This document shows positions 1 to 7,021 of a stretch of 35,994 nt of DNA, in pieces (position 1 is the stretch's first letter; every line of letters begins with the position of its first letter). The stretch is from Sulfurimonas sp. (GTDB taxonomy: Bacteria > Campylobacterota > Campylobacteria > Campylobacterales > Sulfurimonadaceae): the NCBI RefSeq assembly GCF_023229105.1, contig NZ_JALNZY010000015.1, positions 1-35,994 on the forward strand, given 5' to 3'. The notes under the pieces were generated by a model. It searched no databases and was not told where the DNA came from. It saw only the letters and a program-made list of their open reading frames with translations. The position numbers were made by a program, and so were the translations under genes.

Positions 1-20
1 TATATAACTTGTGAAGTTTA

Positions 21-516
21 GTTATAGCCCCCTTTCTCACTCGGATGTGCTATACTGATAGGATTTTTCTTTTTAGTCCATTTTGTGTTATAGCCCCCTT
101 TCTCACTCGGATGTGCTATACTAGTGGTGCACTTGCTCCCGCCCGCTCAGAGTTATAGCCCCCTTTCTCACTCGGATGTGCTATACTCTTTGTCATAGTG
201 TCTATCTTGTTAGAGAGGTTATAGCCCCCTTTCTCACTCGGATGTGCTATACTGGCGTATTGCGACGCAAAACAACTCAAATTGTTATAGCCCCCTTTCT
301 CACTCGGATGTGCTATACTGTTAATTTCAAAATACACAGCAAAAGAAGTGTTATAGCCCCCTTTCTCACTCGGATGTGCTATACTGGTTTACAGCTTCAT
401 TCTCTTTGATGTGGAGTTATAGCCCCCTTTCTCACTCGGATGTGCTATACTTTTAGCTCCATAGCTTCATCAAACTCTTTGTTATAGCCCCCTTTCTCAC
501 TCGGATGTGCTATACT
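21..516 (+). CRISPR. Type II-C CRISPR array, 8 repeats and 7 complete spacers
   Basis: Eight identical 36-nt repeats start at 21, 87, 152, 218, 284, 350, 416 and 481. They begin GTTATAGCCC and end TGCTATACT. Spacers are 30, 29, 30, 30, 30, 30 and 29 nt and are all different. The repeat closely resembles the Neisseria meningitidis type II-C repeat (from memory), with the GTT(A/G)TAG start and the TGCTA(T/C)A(A/C)T end. The + strand is the crRNA strand because the tracrRNA anti-repeat at 4892-4928 complements it. The array therefore points toward cas2, convergent with the cas operon. Bases 1-20 are too few to be a whole spacer, so the array may continue beyond the left edge. No repeat is degenerate, so polarity cannot be read from repeat decay. 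Spacer targets cannot be determined here. Confidence 0.97.
48..56 (+). promoter_or_regulatory. Extended -10 promoter embedded in each CRISPR repeat (first copy)
   Basis: Repeat positions 28-36 read TGCTATACT, which fits an extended -10 element (TG, one base, TATACT). Further copies lie at 114-122, 179-187, 245-253, 311-319, 377-385, 443-451 and 508-516. Transcription would start about 6-8 nt into the following spacer, leaving a guide of roughly 22-24 nt. This arrangement is known for type II-C systems of Neisseria and Campylobacter, where crRNA 5' ends are set by initiation rather than processing. Its activity here is inferred from sequence. Confidence 0.8.
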
Positions 517-525
517 ACTACCTTC

Positions 526-561
526 TGAAGCCTGCTATAGTGGGCTTCAATTGTTTGAAGC
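526..561 (+). terminator. Two mutually exclusive hairpins after the last repeat
   Basis: TGAAGCC (526-532) pairs with GGCTTCA (543-549). The alternative pairing is GCTTCAA (544-550) with TTGAAGC (555-561), which is followed by the T-rich stretch TTACTTTTA. The second hairpin looks like a weak intrinsic terminator for transcripts leaving the array, including the one started by the promoter of repeat 8. The two forms share the 544-549 arm and cannot coexist. Confidence 0.45.
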
Positions 562-682
562 TTACTTTTAAAATCATCAAAATATGGAAGAAAATTACTA
601 GATTTTCTTATTTTTTTTAAATAATTATTAAATAATTAGAGATTTTTTATTTTAAAACCAAATTTTTTTGTTTCATTTTTAC
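562..682. other. AT-rich spacer between array and cas2, with an inverted repeat
   Basis: The stretch is almost entirely A and T. A perfect inverted repeat, TAATTATT (622-629) and AATAATTA (631-638), is followed by a T-rich run. It could terminate the cas operon or the array transcript, or serve as the array leader. No ORF is supported. Confidence 0.35.
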
Positions 683-1006
683 TCAAAATAGTAAAAGTTG
701 TTTTTTTTCTAGTTTTTCTTCAACTGTTTTGATTCCAATAAGCGTTTCCATTTTGGCATATTGCAGGTCGGTAATGGAAATCATCCTAACATTTCCTTTT
801 GGCGGTATATGCTCTTTTACTCTTTTTTTATGCGTTTCTATACTGTCATCGCCTTTACATATTCTTGTATAGACTGAAAATTGCATCATTATAAAACCGT
901 CTTTTAGAAGATGGTTTCTAAACTGTGTATATTTTCTTCGCTCCTTTTTTGTTTTGGTAGGCAGGTCAAAAAAGACAAATAACCACATAAACTTAGACTC
1001 TTTCAT
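683..1006 (-). CDS. cas2: CRISPR-associated endonuclease Cas2
   Basis: Small 107-aa subunit of the Cas1-Cas2 spacer-integration complex. The N-terminus carries a hydrophobic strand leading into FFDLP, with the conserved Asp at residue 14, followed by the ferredoxin-like fold pattern typical of Cas2 (basic helix, then a QFSVYTR strand). Length is normal for the family. The start ATG overlaps the cas1 stop by 4 bases (ATGA), which points to translational coupling at the end of cas9-cas1-cas2. A second Met at residue 7 is possible but would lose the overlap. Type II-C loci carry only cas9, cas1 and cas2, and no csn2 or cas4 is seen here. Confidence 0.95.
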   Translation of the reverse strand: MKESKFMWLFVFFDLPTKTKKERRKYTQFRNHLLKDGFIMMQFSVYTRICKGDDSIETHKKRVKEHIPPKGNVRMISITDLQYAKMETLIGIKTVEEKLEKKQLLLF

Positions 1007-1896
1007 GAGAGCGTCGGCAGTTTTAGATAGTTAGCGTCATTAAGTTTTAAGGATTTTACAAAAGAATGAGCCATCACATCACATGTATGCAGCAGAGTGA
1101 CATTTTCACCATCTAGCTTCATCTGCATGTTTAGAACATTTATAAGTGCAGATTTTACGCTTATACCGAGATGAACATCAAGCTCATCTTCTAGTTCAAG
1201 TTTTTTTACAATCATATCTGTCATAGGTCTAAGTGGCTCTAACATATCATCGGCTAAGTTATAAGCATTTAACTCAGAGTTGTGAAAGACTCCAAAAGTA
1301 GGGAGCAAACCGTAAGAAACTAGAGATCTTGCTACCGCACCTCTTAGTATAGCGTAGCCATAATTAAGCGCTATATTCCTCGGGTCTAGTGCTTTTTGGT
1401 CTCGCAAAAAATCTTTAAATAGTTTTTGCCAATATTTTCTAGCGGCAAGTGCTTCTAGGTTTTGGCCATCGCCGGATTTGACTTTGTCTTTTAAGAGTTC
1501 AAGCTGGATATTGTCAATCTCAAAGTAGTTTAGGAGCTTTGATTGGTTTGTGATTTTCTGGGTAATGATTTTTTGCCATAGCTGTTTTTTAAGAGGCAGT
1601 TTTATATCTCTTTGTATGTGAGCTATCTGAGAGAGTCGCGAGTGTTGATGAAATGGTGTAAAACAGCCGTTTGGCATGTGGTAGCCGTCACACGTAAAGA
1701 GTGCTATGTTTTTTTCGGCTATCTGGCTTAAGAGCGCTGTTGTGATAGTTGCCTGATTGCTCTCAAGCACTATGACTGTTATATCTTCAAGCGGGACTTT
1801 TATGCTCTCTTCATTGTGCGGTTCATATACAAACTGAAGATTTTTGACGCTTAACCTGCAAGGTTTTGTAACTAGTATGGTTCTCCATGCAGCCAT
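1003..1896 (-). CDS. cas1: CRISPR-associated integrase Cas1 (type II)
   Basis: Catalytic integrase of spacer acquisition, 297 aa from the chosen start. The metal-binding residues are visible as Glu148 (NLEALAARKYW), His205 (GVFHNSELN) and Glu220 (ADDMLEPLRPM), in the expected order and spacing. A GTG two codons upstream (1902) would sit directly on the Shine-Dalgarno sequence. The ATG at 1896 lies five bases after GGAG and is preferred. The gene lies 19 bases after the cas9 stop and overlaps cas2 by 4 bases. All active-site residues are intact, so the adaptation module looks functional. Confidence 0.96.
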   Translation of the reverse strand: MAAWRTILVTKPCRLSVKNLQFVYEPHNEESIKVPLEDITVIVLESNQATITTALLSQIAEKNIALFTCDGYHMPNGCFTPFHQHSRLSQIAHIQRDIKLPLKKQLWQKIITQKITNQSKLLNYFEIDNIQLELLKDKVKSGDGQNLEALAARKYWQKLFKDFLRDQKALDPRNIALNYGYAILRGAVARSLVSYGLLPTFGVFHNSELNAYNLADDMLEPLRPMTDMIVKKLELEDELDVHLGISVKSALINVLNMQMKLDGENVTLLHTCDVMAHSFVKSLKLNDANYLKLPTLS

Positions 1897-1915
1897 AATC
1901 ACTCCTTTTTATAGT

Positions 1916-4852
1916 TTATCTTTTTTGTTTTTTTGTTCCTTCTCTCTTCTGGCTTTTTACTTCAACATAGTTTCCTAAAGCATCTACTTGATATTTTTTT
2001 ACAAAAACTAGGTTTTGGGAGCCATAACTATATTCTTCACTTCCATTGTGTGCTTTTAAAGTTATGTTAGCTGTTCCACTATGCGTGCCGTCGTAATAAC
2101 CTAAAATCTGAACAGACTCTTTTGTCGCTGTCTTTTTTGTTTTAATCTCTATTAAATCACTCTTATAAAAGGAGAACAAAAACTCATACTCATCATCCAT
2201 TTCAAGCCATGGCTTATTTCCTTGTACAATTGCCTTATTTGGAAGAGTATCTTTTATAAAGTCGCTTACATAGATGGGGACCAAATAGTATTTTTTTGTC
2301 TTTTTATTTTCAAAGAGATCAACTCTTGGCATAGTGTCATTTAGTGCAATGCCGTGTTTTAGTTTTATATTGTTTTTGATGCTGTTTCCTTTTAGGGAGT
2401 CTATCTTGCCGTCAGGTTTTTTTACACTTAATGTTTTATCGCTGTAAACAGTCTCTTTATGAGCCGCCCCGCTAATTTTTCTCCTTGGCATGTGTGAAAC
2501 AAATATATTTTCCACACTCTCTTTAACTTTGTTGCCAAATTCGTCCATTGGTGGCTCAAACTTGAGATTTTTTGCTTTTTCCTCCCTATTTTTAAAACTA
2601 AAACCTTCTCTCTTTCCAGATATAGTAGATAGTTTCTGTACTTGAGATTGTGTAGAAAAAGCTAAAATAATTGCATCTTCTGCATGGTGAAAATGGTTAT
2701 CTCTGTTTTTATCTCCGACTCCCCATTTGTAGCGAAGCTGCGATGTAAGCATACCGTTACGGGTAAATACATGTTGTTTAGCTTTTGACTCTTTAAACTC
2801 AATGTGAGCTTCTATGTAATTTTTTACAAACTTTGATATATAGGAGGTGTCATTTTTATTTCTCTCTTTAAAAGCATTTTCGCTGTTTTCATCAAAATTT
2901 GTTTTAAGAAGTCTGCCTTTTTTAGCATGTCTAATGTTTTTAAGTCCTTCTATTCTTCCTGAAAACCCTTGCCACACTACAGAGTTTTCATCTGCTTTAA
3001 AATATTCAAAAGGTGTTTTATTTCCTTTGTCCTGATTTTGCTTTGTAAGGCATAAAACTTTGTTGTTTAAGGAGTCGTCAAGTGAGCGGCTATATGGTAG
3101 TATGTGGTCTATCTCTGTTGCATAAGGGTCTGCCAAAATATTTGGGTTAATATACTCTCCGCTATAAATACACTCTTTGTTTTGTTCTTTCCAAAGTCTA
3201 AACTTTAAAAGCTCTTTTGCGTTTGGTTCTTTGCCTAAAACTTCAGTTGCATGAGTTTTTGCTTCTTCTTTTAGTATTTGGAACTCATCTTGTGCTTTTT
3301 TAATATCATTTCTGTCTTTGTGAGATTTTTTAATATCTCTTGTAAACTCTATATGTACGGCATCAAGAGCTCCATATTTTCTGGAAATTGCATTATAAAC
3401 AAGCCTCATTTGGGCAATTGCACGCTTTACTACTGGGTTTGTCATCTCTAGGTTTTCCTGCGCGCTTAGAGGAGGTAAAAGTTTTGATTTATTGCCTTTA
3501 AATATTGCTTTAAAATCATATCCAGCCATCTCACAAGCTTTGTCATAATCAAAACCATCTTCTAAGAAAGGGATTATCTTTGCCAATGCTTTTGTGCTTA
3601 TATGTCCAAAGCCTGAAAACGAGAGTGTTATAAGTGCATTACATACCGCTACATTGTCGATAAGCTTATTTAATTCTTCCAAGCTTTTTTTGTCGTTTTT
3701 TTCGGTACTTAGTATTTTTGCAATTTTGTCTAAAGATTCATCATTATTTTTTATATTATCCCAAAACATATTGTCTATGCCTTCAATAGCTTTTTGTATC
3801 TTTTGATACGCGCTAAAATCTACTAATTTTGTACTTTCTGAATCCTTTACTTCTCCAGTTTTATGATCAAAATATGTTAAACCTTTAAATTGTGCATCCT
3901 TATCTAAATCAAAAAGTTTTTTAAGCGATTTATATGTGAACTTGCTTGTGGTTTTTGCATTTTGTATAGCTTGATTAATCTGCTCTTTATTAAGAGTAAT
4001 TTCACCGTGTTGAGTGGTTATTCTAAGATTTTTTAGCTTTTGCAAGGCTCTGAATTTTTCAAATGTGCAACTTGCTTTTGGTGCTCTTTTTTCTAATGGT
4101 TCAAAAGGGCAATTGGCTACCATGCCCTCCACAGATTTTAGCGGTCGCTGTGTAAAAGCTATCTCTTGGTAACTGTTTAATAATTCATTACTGACAAATT
4201 TATTTCCAAACTCTTTTTGTTTGTGAAAAAGTATATTTATCTCATCAATTAACATCTCTCGTGAGACAGAATTTTCATAGTTTAATTTTCCTTCTGAGTT
4301 TTTGCCATTTCTTTTTTTCTTTTTTGTAGATATATATTCGCCTATAGTTAAATAAGCTTTTTCTTGAATTAATTTTTTATTTTTTTCTATTCCACCTAAA
4401 ACTGCTTTGCCTTCGCTATCCGTAGGCTCTTCACTTTTTCGGTTTGAAGCATATCCTCGATGTTTTGCCAAATGTATCATGATTCGAGCCAACTCTTTAT
4501 TGTCTAGTAGTCTATAAATAGCATCTCTCCGTAACTGCCATGCATCTTTTTGATTTTTATTGCCTATAAAAAGGTTCTCAAGCTCATCAGCCGTTATAAT
4601 TTTTTCATTAATTAGTAATCTTTTAATAGCTCTTAATTTTTGAGCTTTTCTTTTGGTTGTACGTCTTGCGCTTCTGGCTTCTCTGCGCGGAAGTGCTAAT
4701 GATTTTCCATCCTTTGGATGTTCTGCTATTGTAAATATTCTTACACCACTATCTATGATTTTATTGTTTTTAGGCTCGTTGTCGTCAATATTTGCCAATG
4801 CCCATCCGATGGAAGTTATTCCCAAATCTAATCCCAATATAATTTTTGACAT
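1916..4852 (-). CDS. cas9: Type II-C Cas9 RNA-guided endonuclease (978 aa)
   Basis: Dual-RNA-guided DNA endonuclease. Domains in order: RuvC-I with Asp9 (GLDLGITSIGWA); arginine-rich bridge helix at about residues 54-80 (RREARSARR and following); a helical recognition lobe; RuvC-II with Glu502 (VHIEFTRD); HNH with Asp582-His583 (IDHILPYS) and Asn606; RuvC-III with His723 and Asp726 (HHAEDA); and a C-terminal PAM-interacting region from about residue 760. At 978 aa it is the size of the Campylobacter jejuni enzyme and about 100 aa shorter than the Neisseria one, as I recall those lengths. A GGAG lies seven bases ahead of the ATG. No frameshift or missing catalytic residue is seen. The PAM cannot be read from the protein. 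Confidence 0.97.
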   Translation of the reverse strand: MSKIILGLDLGITSIGWALANIDDNEPKNNKIIDSGVRIFTIAEHPKDGKSLALPRREARSARRTTKRKAQKLRAIKRLLINEKIITADELENLFIGNKNQKDAWQLRRDAIYRLLDNKELARIMIHLAKHRGYASNRKSEEPTDSEGKAVLGGIEKNKKLIQEKAYLTIGEYISTKKKKRNGKNSEGKLNYENSVSREMLIDEINILFHKQKEFGNKFVSNELLNSYQEIAFTQRPLKSVEGMVANCPFEPLEKRAPKASCTFEKFRALQKLKNLRITTQHGEITLNKEQINQAIQNAKTTSKFTYKSLKKLFDLDKDAQFKGLTYFDHKTGEVKDSESTKLVDFSAYQKIQKAIEGIDNMFWDNIKNNDESLDKIAKILSTEKNDKKSLEELNKLIDNVAVCNALITLSFSGFGHISTKALAKIIPFLEDGFDYDKACEMAGYDFKAIFKGNKSKLLPPLSAQENLEMTNPVVKRAIAQMRLVYNAISRKYGALDAVHIEFTRDIKKSHKDRNDIKKAQDEFQILKEEAKTHATEVLGKEPNAKELLKFRLWKEQNKECIYSGEYINPNILADPYATEIDHILPYSRSLDDSLNNKVLCLTKQNQDKGNKTPFEYFKADENSVVWQGFSGRIEGLKNIRHAKKGRLLKTNFDENSENAFKERNKNDTSYISKFVKNYIEAHIEFKESKAKQHVFTRNGMLTSQLRYKWGVGDKNRDNHFHHAEDAIILAFSTQSQVQKLSTISGKREGFSFKNREEKAKNLKFEPPMDEFGNKVKESVENIFVSHMPRRKISGAAHKETVYSDKTLSVKKPDGKIDSLKGNSIKNNIKLKHGIALNDTMPRVDLFENKKTKKYYLVPIYVSDFIKDTLPNKAIVQGNKPWLEMDDEYEFLFSFYKSDLIEIKTKKTATKESVQILGYYDGTHSGTANITLKAHNGSEEYSYGSQNLVFVKKYQVDALGNYVEVKSQKREGTKKQKR

Positions 4853-4875
4853 TTCAACTCCTTTTAATGGTAGTA

Positions 4876-4884
4876 ATTATATCA
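4876..4884 (-). promoter_or_regulatory. Extended -10 promoter of the cas9 operon
   Basis: The - strand reads TGATATAAT, a consensus extended -10 (TG, one base, TATAAT), 24 bases upstream of the cas9 ATG. Transcription would start near 4869 with a very short leader that contains the GGAG ribosome site. On the + strand the same AT-rich stretch reads TATATCAT and could be the -10 of the tracrRNA. Confidence 0.65.
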
Positions 4885-4891
4885 TATTGGA

Positions 4892-4978
4892 TATAGTTTA
4901 TCCGAGTGAGAAACGAGTGGGCTATAATAAGCAGGTTATGGTTCCTGCGTAAGGCTCTGAACACTGTTCATCCTTTTT
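4892..4978 (+). ncRNA. tracrRNA with anti-repeat, two stem-loops and terminator
   Basis: The anti-repeat spans about 4892-4928. It matches the reverse complement of the CRISPR repeat over 14 bases (ATCCGAGTGAGAAA, 4900-4913) and again over GGCTATAA (4920-4927), with a bulge of CGAGTG between them. It is followed by stem GCAGG/CCTGC (4931-4935 with 4944-4948). A second hairpin has outer stem AAGG/CCTT (4951-4954 with 4972-4975) and inner stem TGAAC/GTTCA (4958-4962 with 4966-4970), and runs into TTTTT (4974-4978). The 5' end is uncertain: -10 candidates are TATCAT at 4880-4885, or TATAGT at 4893-4898, which would shorten the anti-repeat. Confidence 0.9.
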
Positions 4979-5092
4979 AAAAACCAATTTTCTTATACAT
5001 CCAGCCATAAATCTTGATATAAATAAAATCACATCATTTTCTCAGCTATTTCTTGATACTCTATCGGTTATAAAAATACTCGTAAAGGTATA

Positions 5093-5680
5093 GTGTTGTC
5101 AGATAAAATAGATACAAAATTTGAAGATGCGGTAAAGACCATGATGTTTCATGTCGGAGAAGACCCAAGCAGAGAGGGACTTTTAAAAACTCCTCAAAGA
5201 GTTAAAAAAGCGTATGAATTTATATTTGGTGGCTATAAAGAAGATCCTCGTGAGATACTAAGGTCGGCTCTTTTTACCAGCTCAAATGATGAAATGGTGC
5301 TTTTAAAAGATATAGAGTTTTACTCTACATGTGAACATCATCTTCTACCGATTATCGGGCGCGTGCATGTGGCTTATATCCCTGATGGCAAAGTTGTAGG
5401 ACTATCAAAAATTCCTCGTGTCGTGAATGTTTTTGCGCGCCGTATGCAGATTCAAGAGCAGCTTACCGAGCAGATAGCAGATGCAATCATGGATACAATT
5501 ACGCCAAAGGGCGTAGCAGTCGTTGTTCAGGCACGTCATATGTGTATGGAGATGAGAGGAGTACAGAAGATAAACTCAACAACTACATCCTCGGCACTTC
5601 GCGGATTATTTAAAAAAGATGAAAAAACAAGAAGCGAATTTTTCTCTTTAATAAACTCTCCTACTGGTACCCGTTATTAG
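5093..5680 (+). CDS. folE: GTP cyclohydrolase I
   Basis: Converts GTP to dihydroneopterin triphosphate, the first step of folate biosynthesis. The 195-aa protein shows the zinc ligands Cys80 and His83 (STCEHHLLP) and Cys151 (ARHMCMEMRGV), with the same spacing as in the E. coli enzyme. The helical N-terminus (GEDPSREGLLKTPQRV) and GLSKIPRVVNVFARR are family signatures. No ATG is available: the gene starts with GTG (5093) or the adjacent TTG (5096), behind AAAGG. It follows the tracrRNA terminator and precedes fliI by 27 bases, so the two are probably co-transcribed. Confidence 0.95.
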   Translation: MLSDKIDTKFEDAVKTMMFHVGEDPSREGLLKTPQRVKKAYEFIFGGYKEDPREILRSALFTSSNDEMVLLKDIEFYSTCEHHLLPIIGRVHVAYIPDGKVVGLSKIPRVVNVFARRMQIQEQLTEQIADAIMDTITPKGVAVVVQARHMCMEMRGVQKINSTTTSSALRGLFKKDEKTRSEFFSLINSPTGTRY

Positions 5681-5707
5681 AAAAGCACAAAAGCAAGGAG
5701 ATTTTTA

Positions 5708-7021
5708 ATGCCTTTTTCCTCATTTAAAAATAAAATCTCAAATAAAAGATACTCGGTTGCTTTTGGCGAAGTTGTTAAGATAAATGCAACAGTAATTACT
5801 GCGCGCGGGCTAAAAGTAAGCATAAGCGATATAGTGAAGATTATCTCAAACGAGACAAATCAAGAGACTATAGGTATGGTTACAGAGATAGATGGCAGCA
5901 CCTTTTTTATCTCACCTTTTAGCTTTGTTGAGGGGTTCTGCTCTGGCGATAGAGTCTTTTTAGACCAAACAGGCTTAAATATTCCGGTAGGTCAATCTTT
6001 GCTTGGACGAGTTGTGGATCCGTTTATGAGACCGATTGACGGCAAGGGGGCAGTAAATGGCTCTAAGCTGATGCCGATAATAAAACCCCCGATAGCCGCT
6101 ATGAAGCGTGGTATGATAGATGAGGTTTTTAGTGTCGGAGTAAAGAGTATCGATGGACTCTTAACTTGCGGGAAAGGTCAAAAACTCGGTATTTTTGCGG
6201 GAAGTGGAGTCGGAAAGTCAACACTTATGGGGATGATAGTAAGAGGTTCTGATGCACCCATAAAAGTGGTAGCGCTTATAGGCGAGAGGGGCAGGGAGGT
6301 TCCTGAGTTTATTAAAAAGAACCTAGGCGGAAATCTTGAAAATACCGTAATCATAGTAGCGACTTCGGATGACTCTCCGCTCATGAGAAAATATGGTGCA
6401 TTTGCAGCGATGAGCGTTGCGGAATTTTTTAAAGACCAAGGACTTGATGTTCTTTTTATCATGGATTCTGTTACAAGATTTGCAATGGCTCAAAGAGAGA
6501 TAGGGCTTGCTCTTGGCGAACCACCGACTTCTAAGGGCTATCCGCCATCATCTTTGACACTTTTGCCTCAGCTTATGGAGCGTGCCGGAAAAGAGGAGGG
6601 CAAAGGCTCTATTACCGCTTTTTTTACGGTTCTTATTGAGGGCGATGATATGAGCGACCCTATCGCGGATCAATCCCGCTCTATTTTAGACGGACATATA
6701 ATTCTCTCGCGTGAACTTACCGACTTTGGAATTTATCCGCCCGTTCACATATTAAATTCAGCTTCGAGAGTAATGAATGACATTATCTCAAACGAGCATC
6801 TAAGAGCAGTTATGAAGTTTAGAAAACTTTATACTATTTTAAAAGAGAATGAGATGCTCATTCGTATAGGTGCGTACATTAAGGGTACGGATCCAGATTT
6901 GGATGAAGCGATAAGTAAAAAAGCTGAAATGGAGAAGTTTTTAATCCAAAATTCGACACAAAAAAGTGAGTTTAAAGATACAGTAGAGACTCTATTAAAA
7001 ATCATAAATCCTTCACAATAA
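5708..7021 (+). CDS. fliI: Flagellum-specific ATPase FliI
   Basis: Hexameric ATPase of the flagellar type III export apparatus, 437 aa. Walker A is AGSGVGKS (residues 164-171), Walker B is LDVLFIMD (246-253), and the F1-beta-like signature PPSSLTLLPQLMERAG follows. The N-terminal beta-barrel domain covers about residues 15-90. A good ribosome site (AAGGAG) lies upstream. The 3' end overlaps the convergent gene at 7002-9134 by 20 bases, so neither has room for a separate terminator. No other flagellar gene is in the window, which is common in Campylobacterota where flagellar genes are scattered. Confidence 0.95.
   Translation: MPFSSFKNKISNKRYSVAFGEVVKINATVITARGLKVSISDIVKIISNETNQETIGMVTEIDGSTFFISPFSFVEGFCSGDRVFLDQTGLNIPVGQSLLGRVVDPFMRPIDGKGAVNGSKLMPIIKPPIAAMKRGMIDEVFSVGVKSIDGLLTCGKGQKLGIFAGSGVGKSTLMGMIVRGSDAPIKVVALIGERGREVPEFIKKNLGGNLENTVIIVATSDDSPLMRKYGAFAAMSVAEFFKDQGLDVLFIMDSVTRFAMAQREIGLALGEPPTSKGYPPSSLTLLPQLMERAGKEEGKGSITAFFTVLIEGDDMSDPIADQSRSILDGHIILSRELTDFGIYPPVHILNSASRVMNDIISNEHLRAVMKFRKLYTILKENEMLIRIGAYIKGTDPDLDEAISKKAEMEKFLIQNSTQKSEFKDTVETLLKIINPSQ

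Noticed and set aside
116..409. Open reading frames on both strands across the CRISPR array
   Set aside because: The translations repeat the same peptide because they read through repeats. They have no ribosome site and are explained by the array.
4892..4928. A stray degenerate CRISPR repeat upstream of cas9
   Set aside because: It is in reverse orientation, has a bulge, and is followed by stem-loops and a T-run, so it is the tracrRNA anti-repeat.
4653..4952. A 99-codon + strand frame across the start of cas9 and the tracrRNA
   Set aside because: It is antisense to the cas9 N-terminus and its end is the tracrRNA anti-repeat. No start signal is present.
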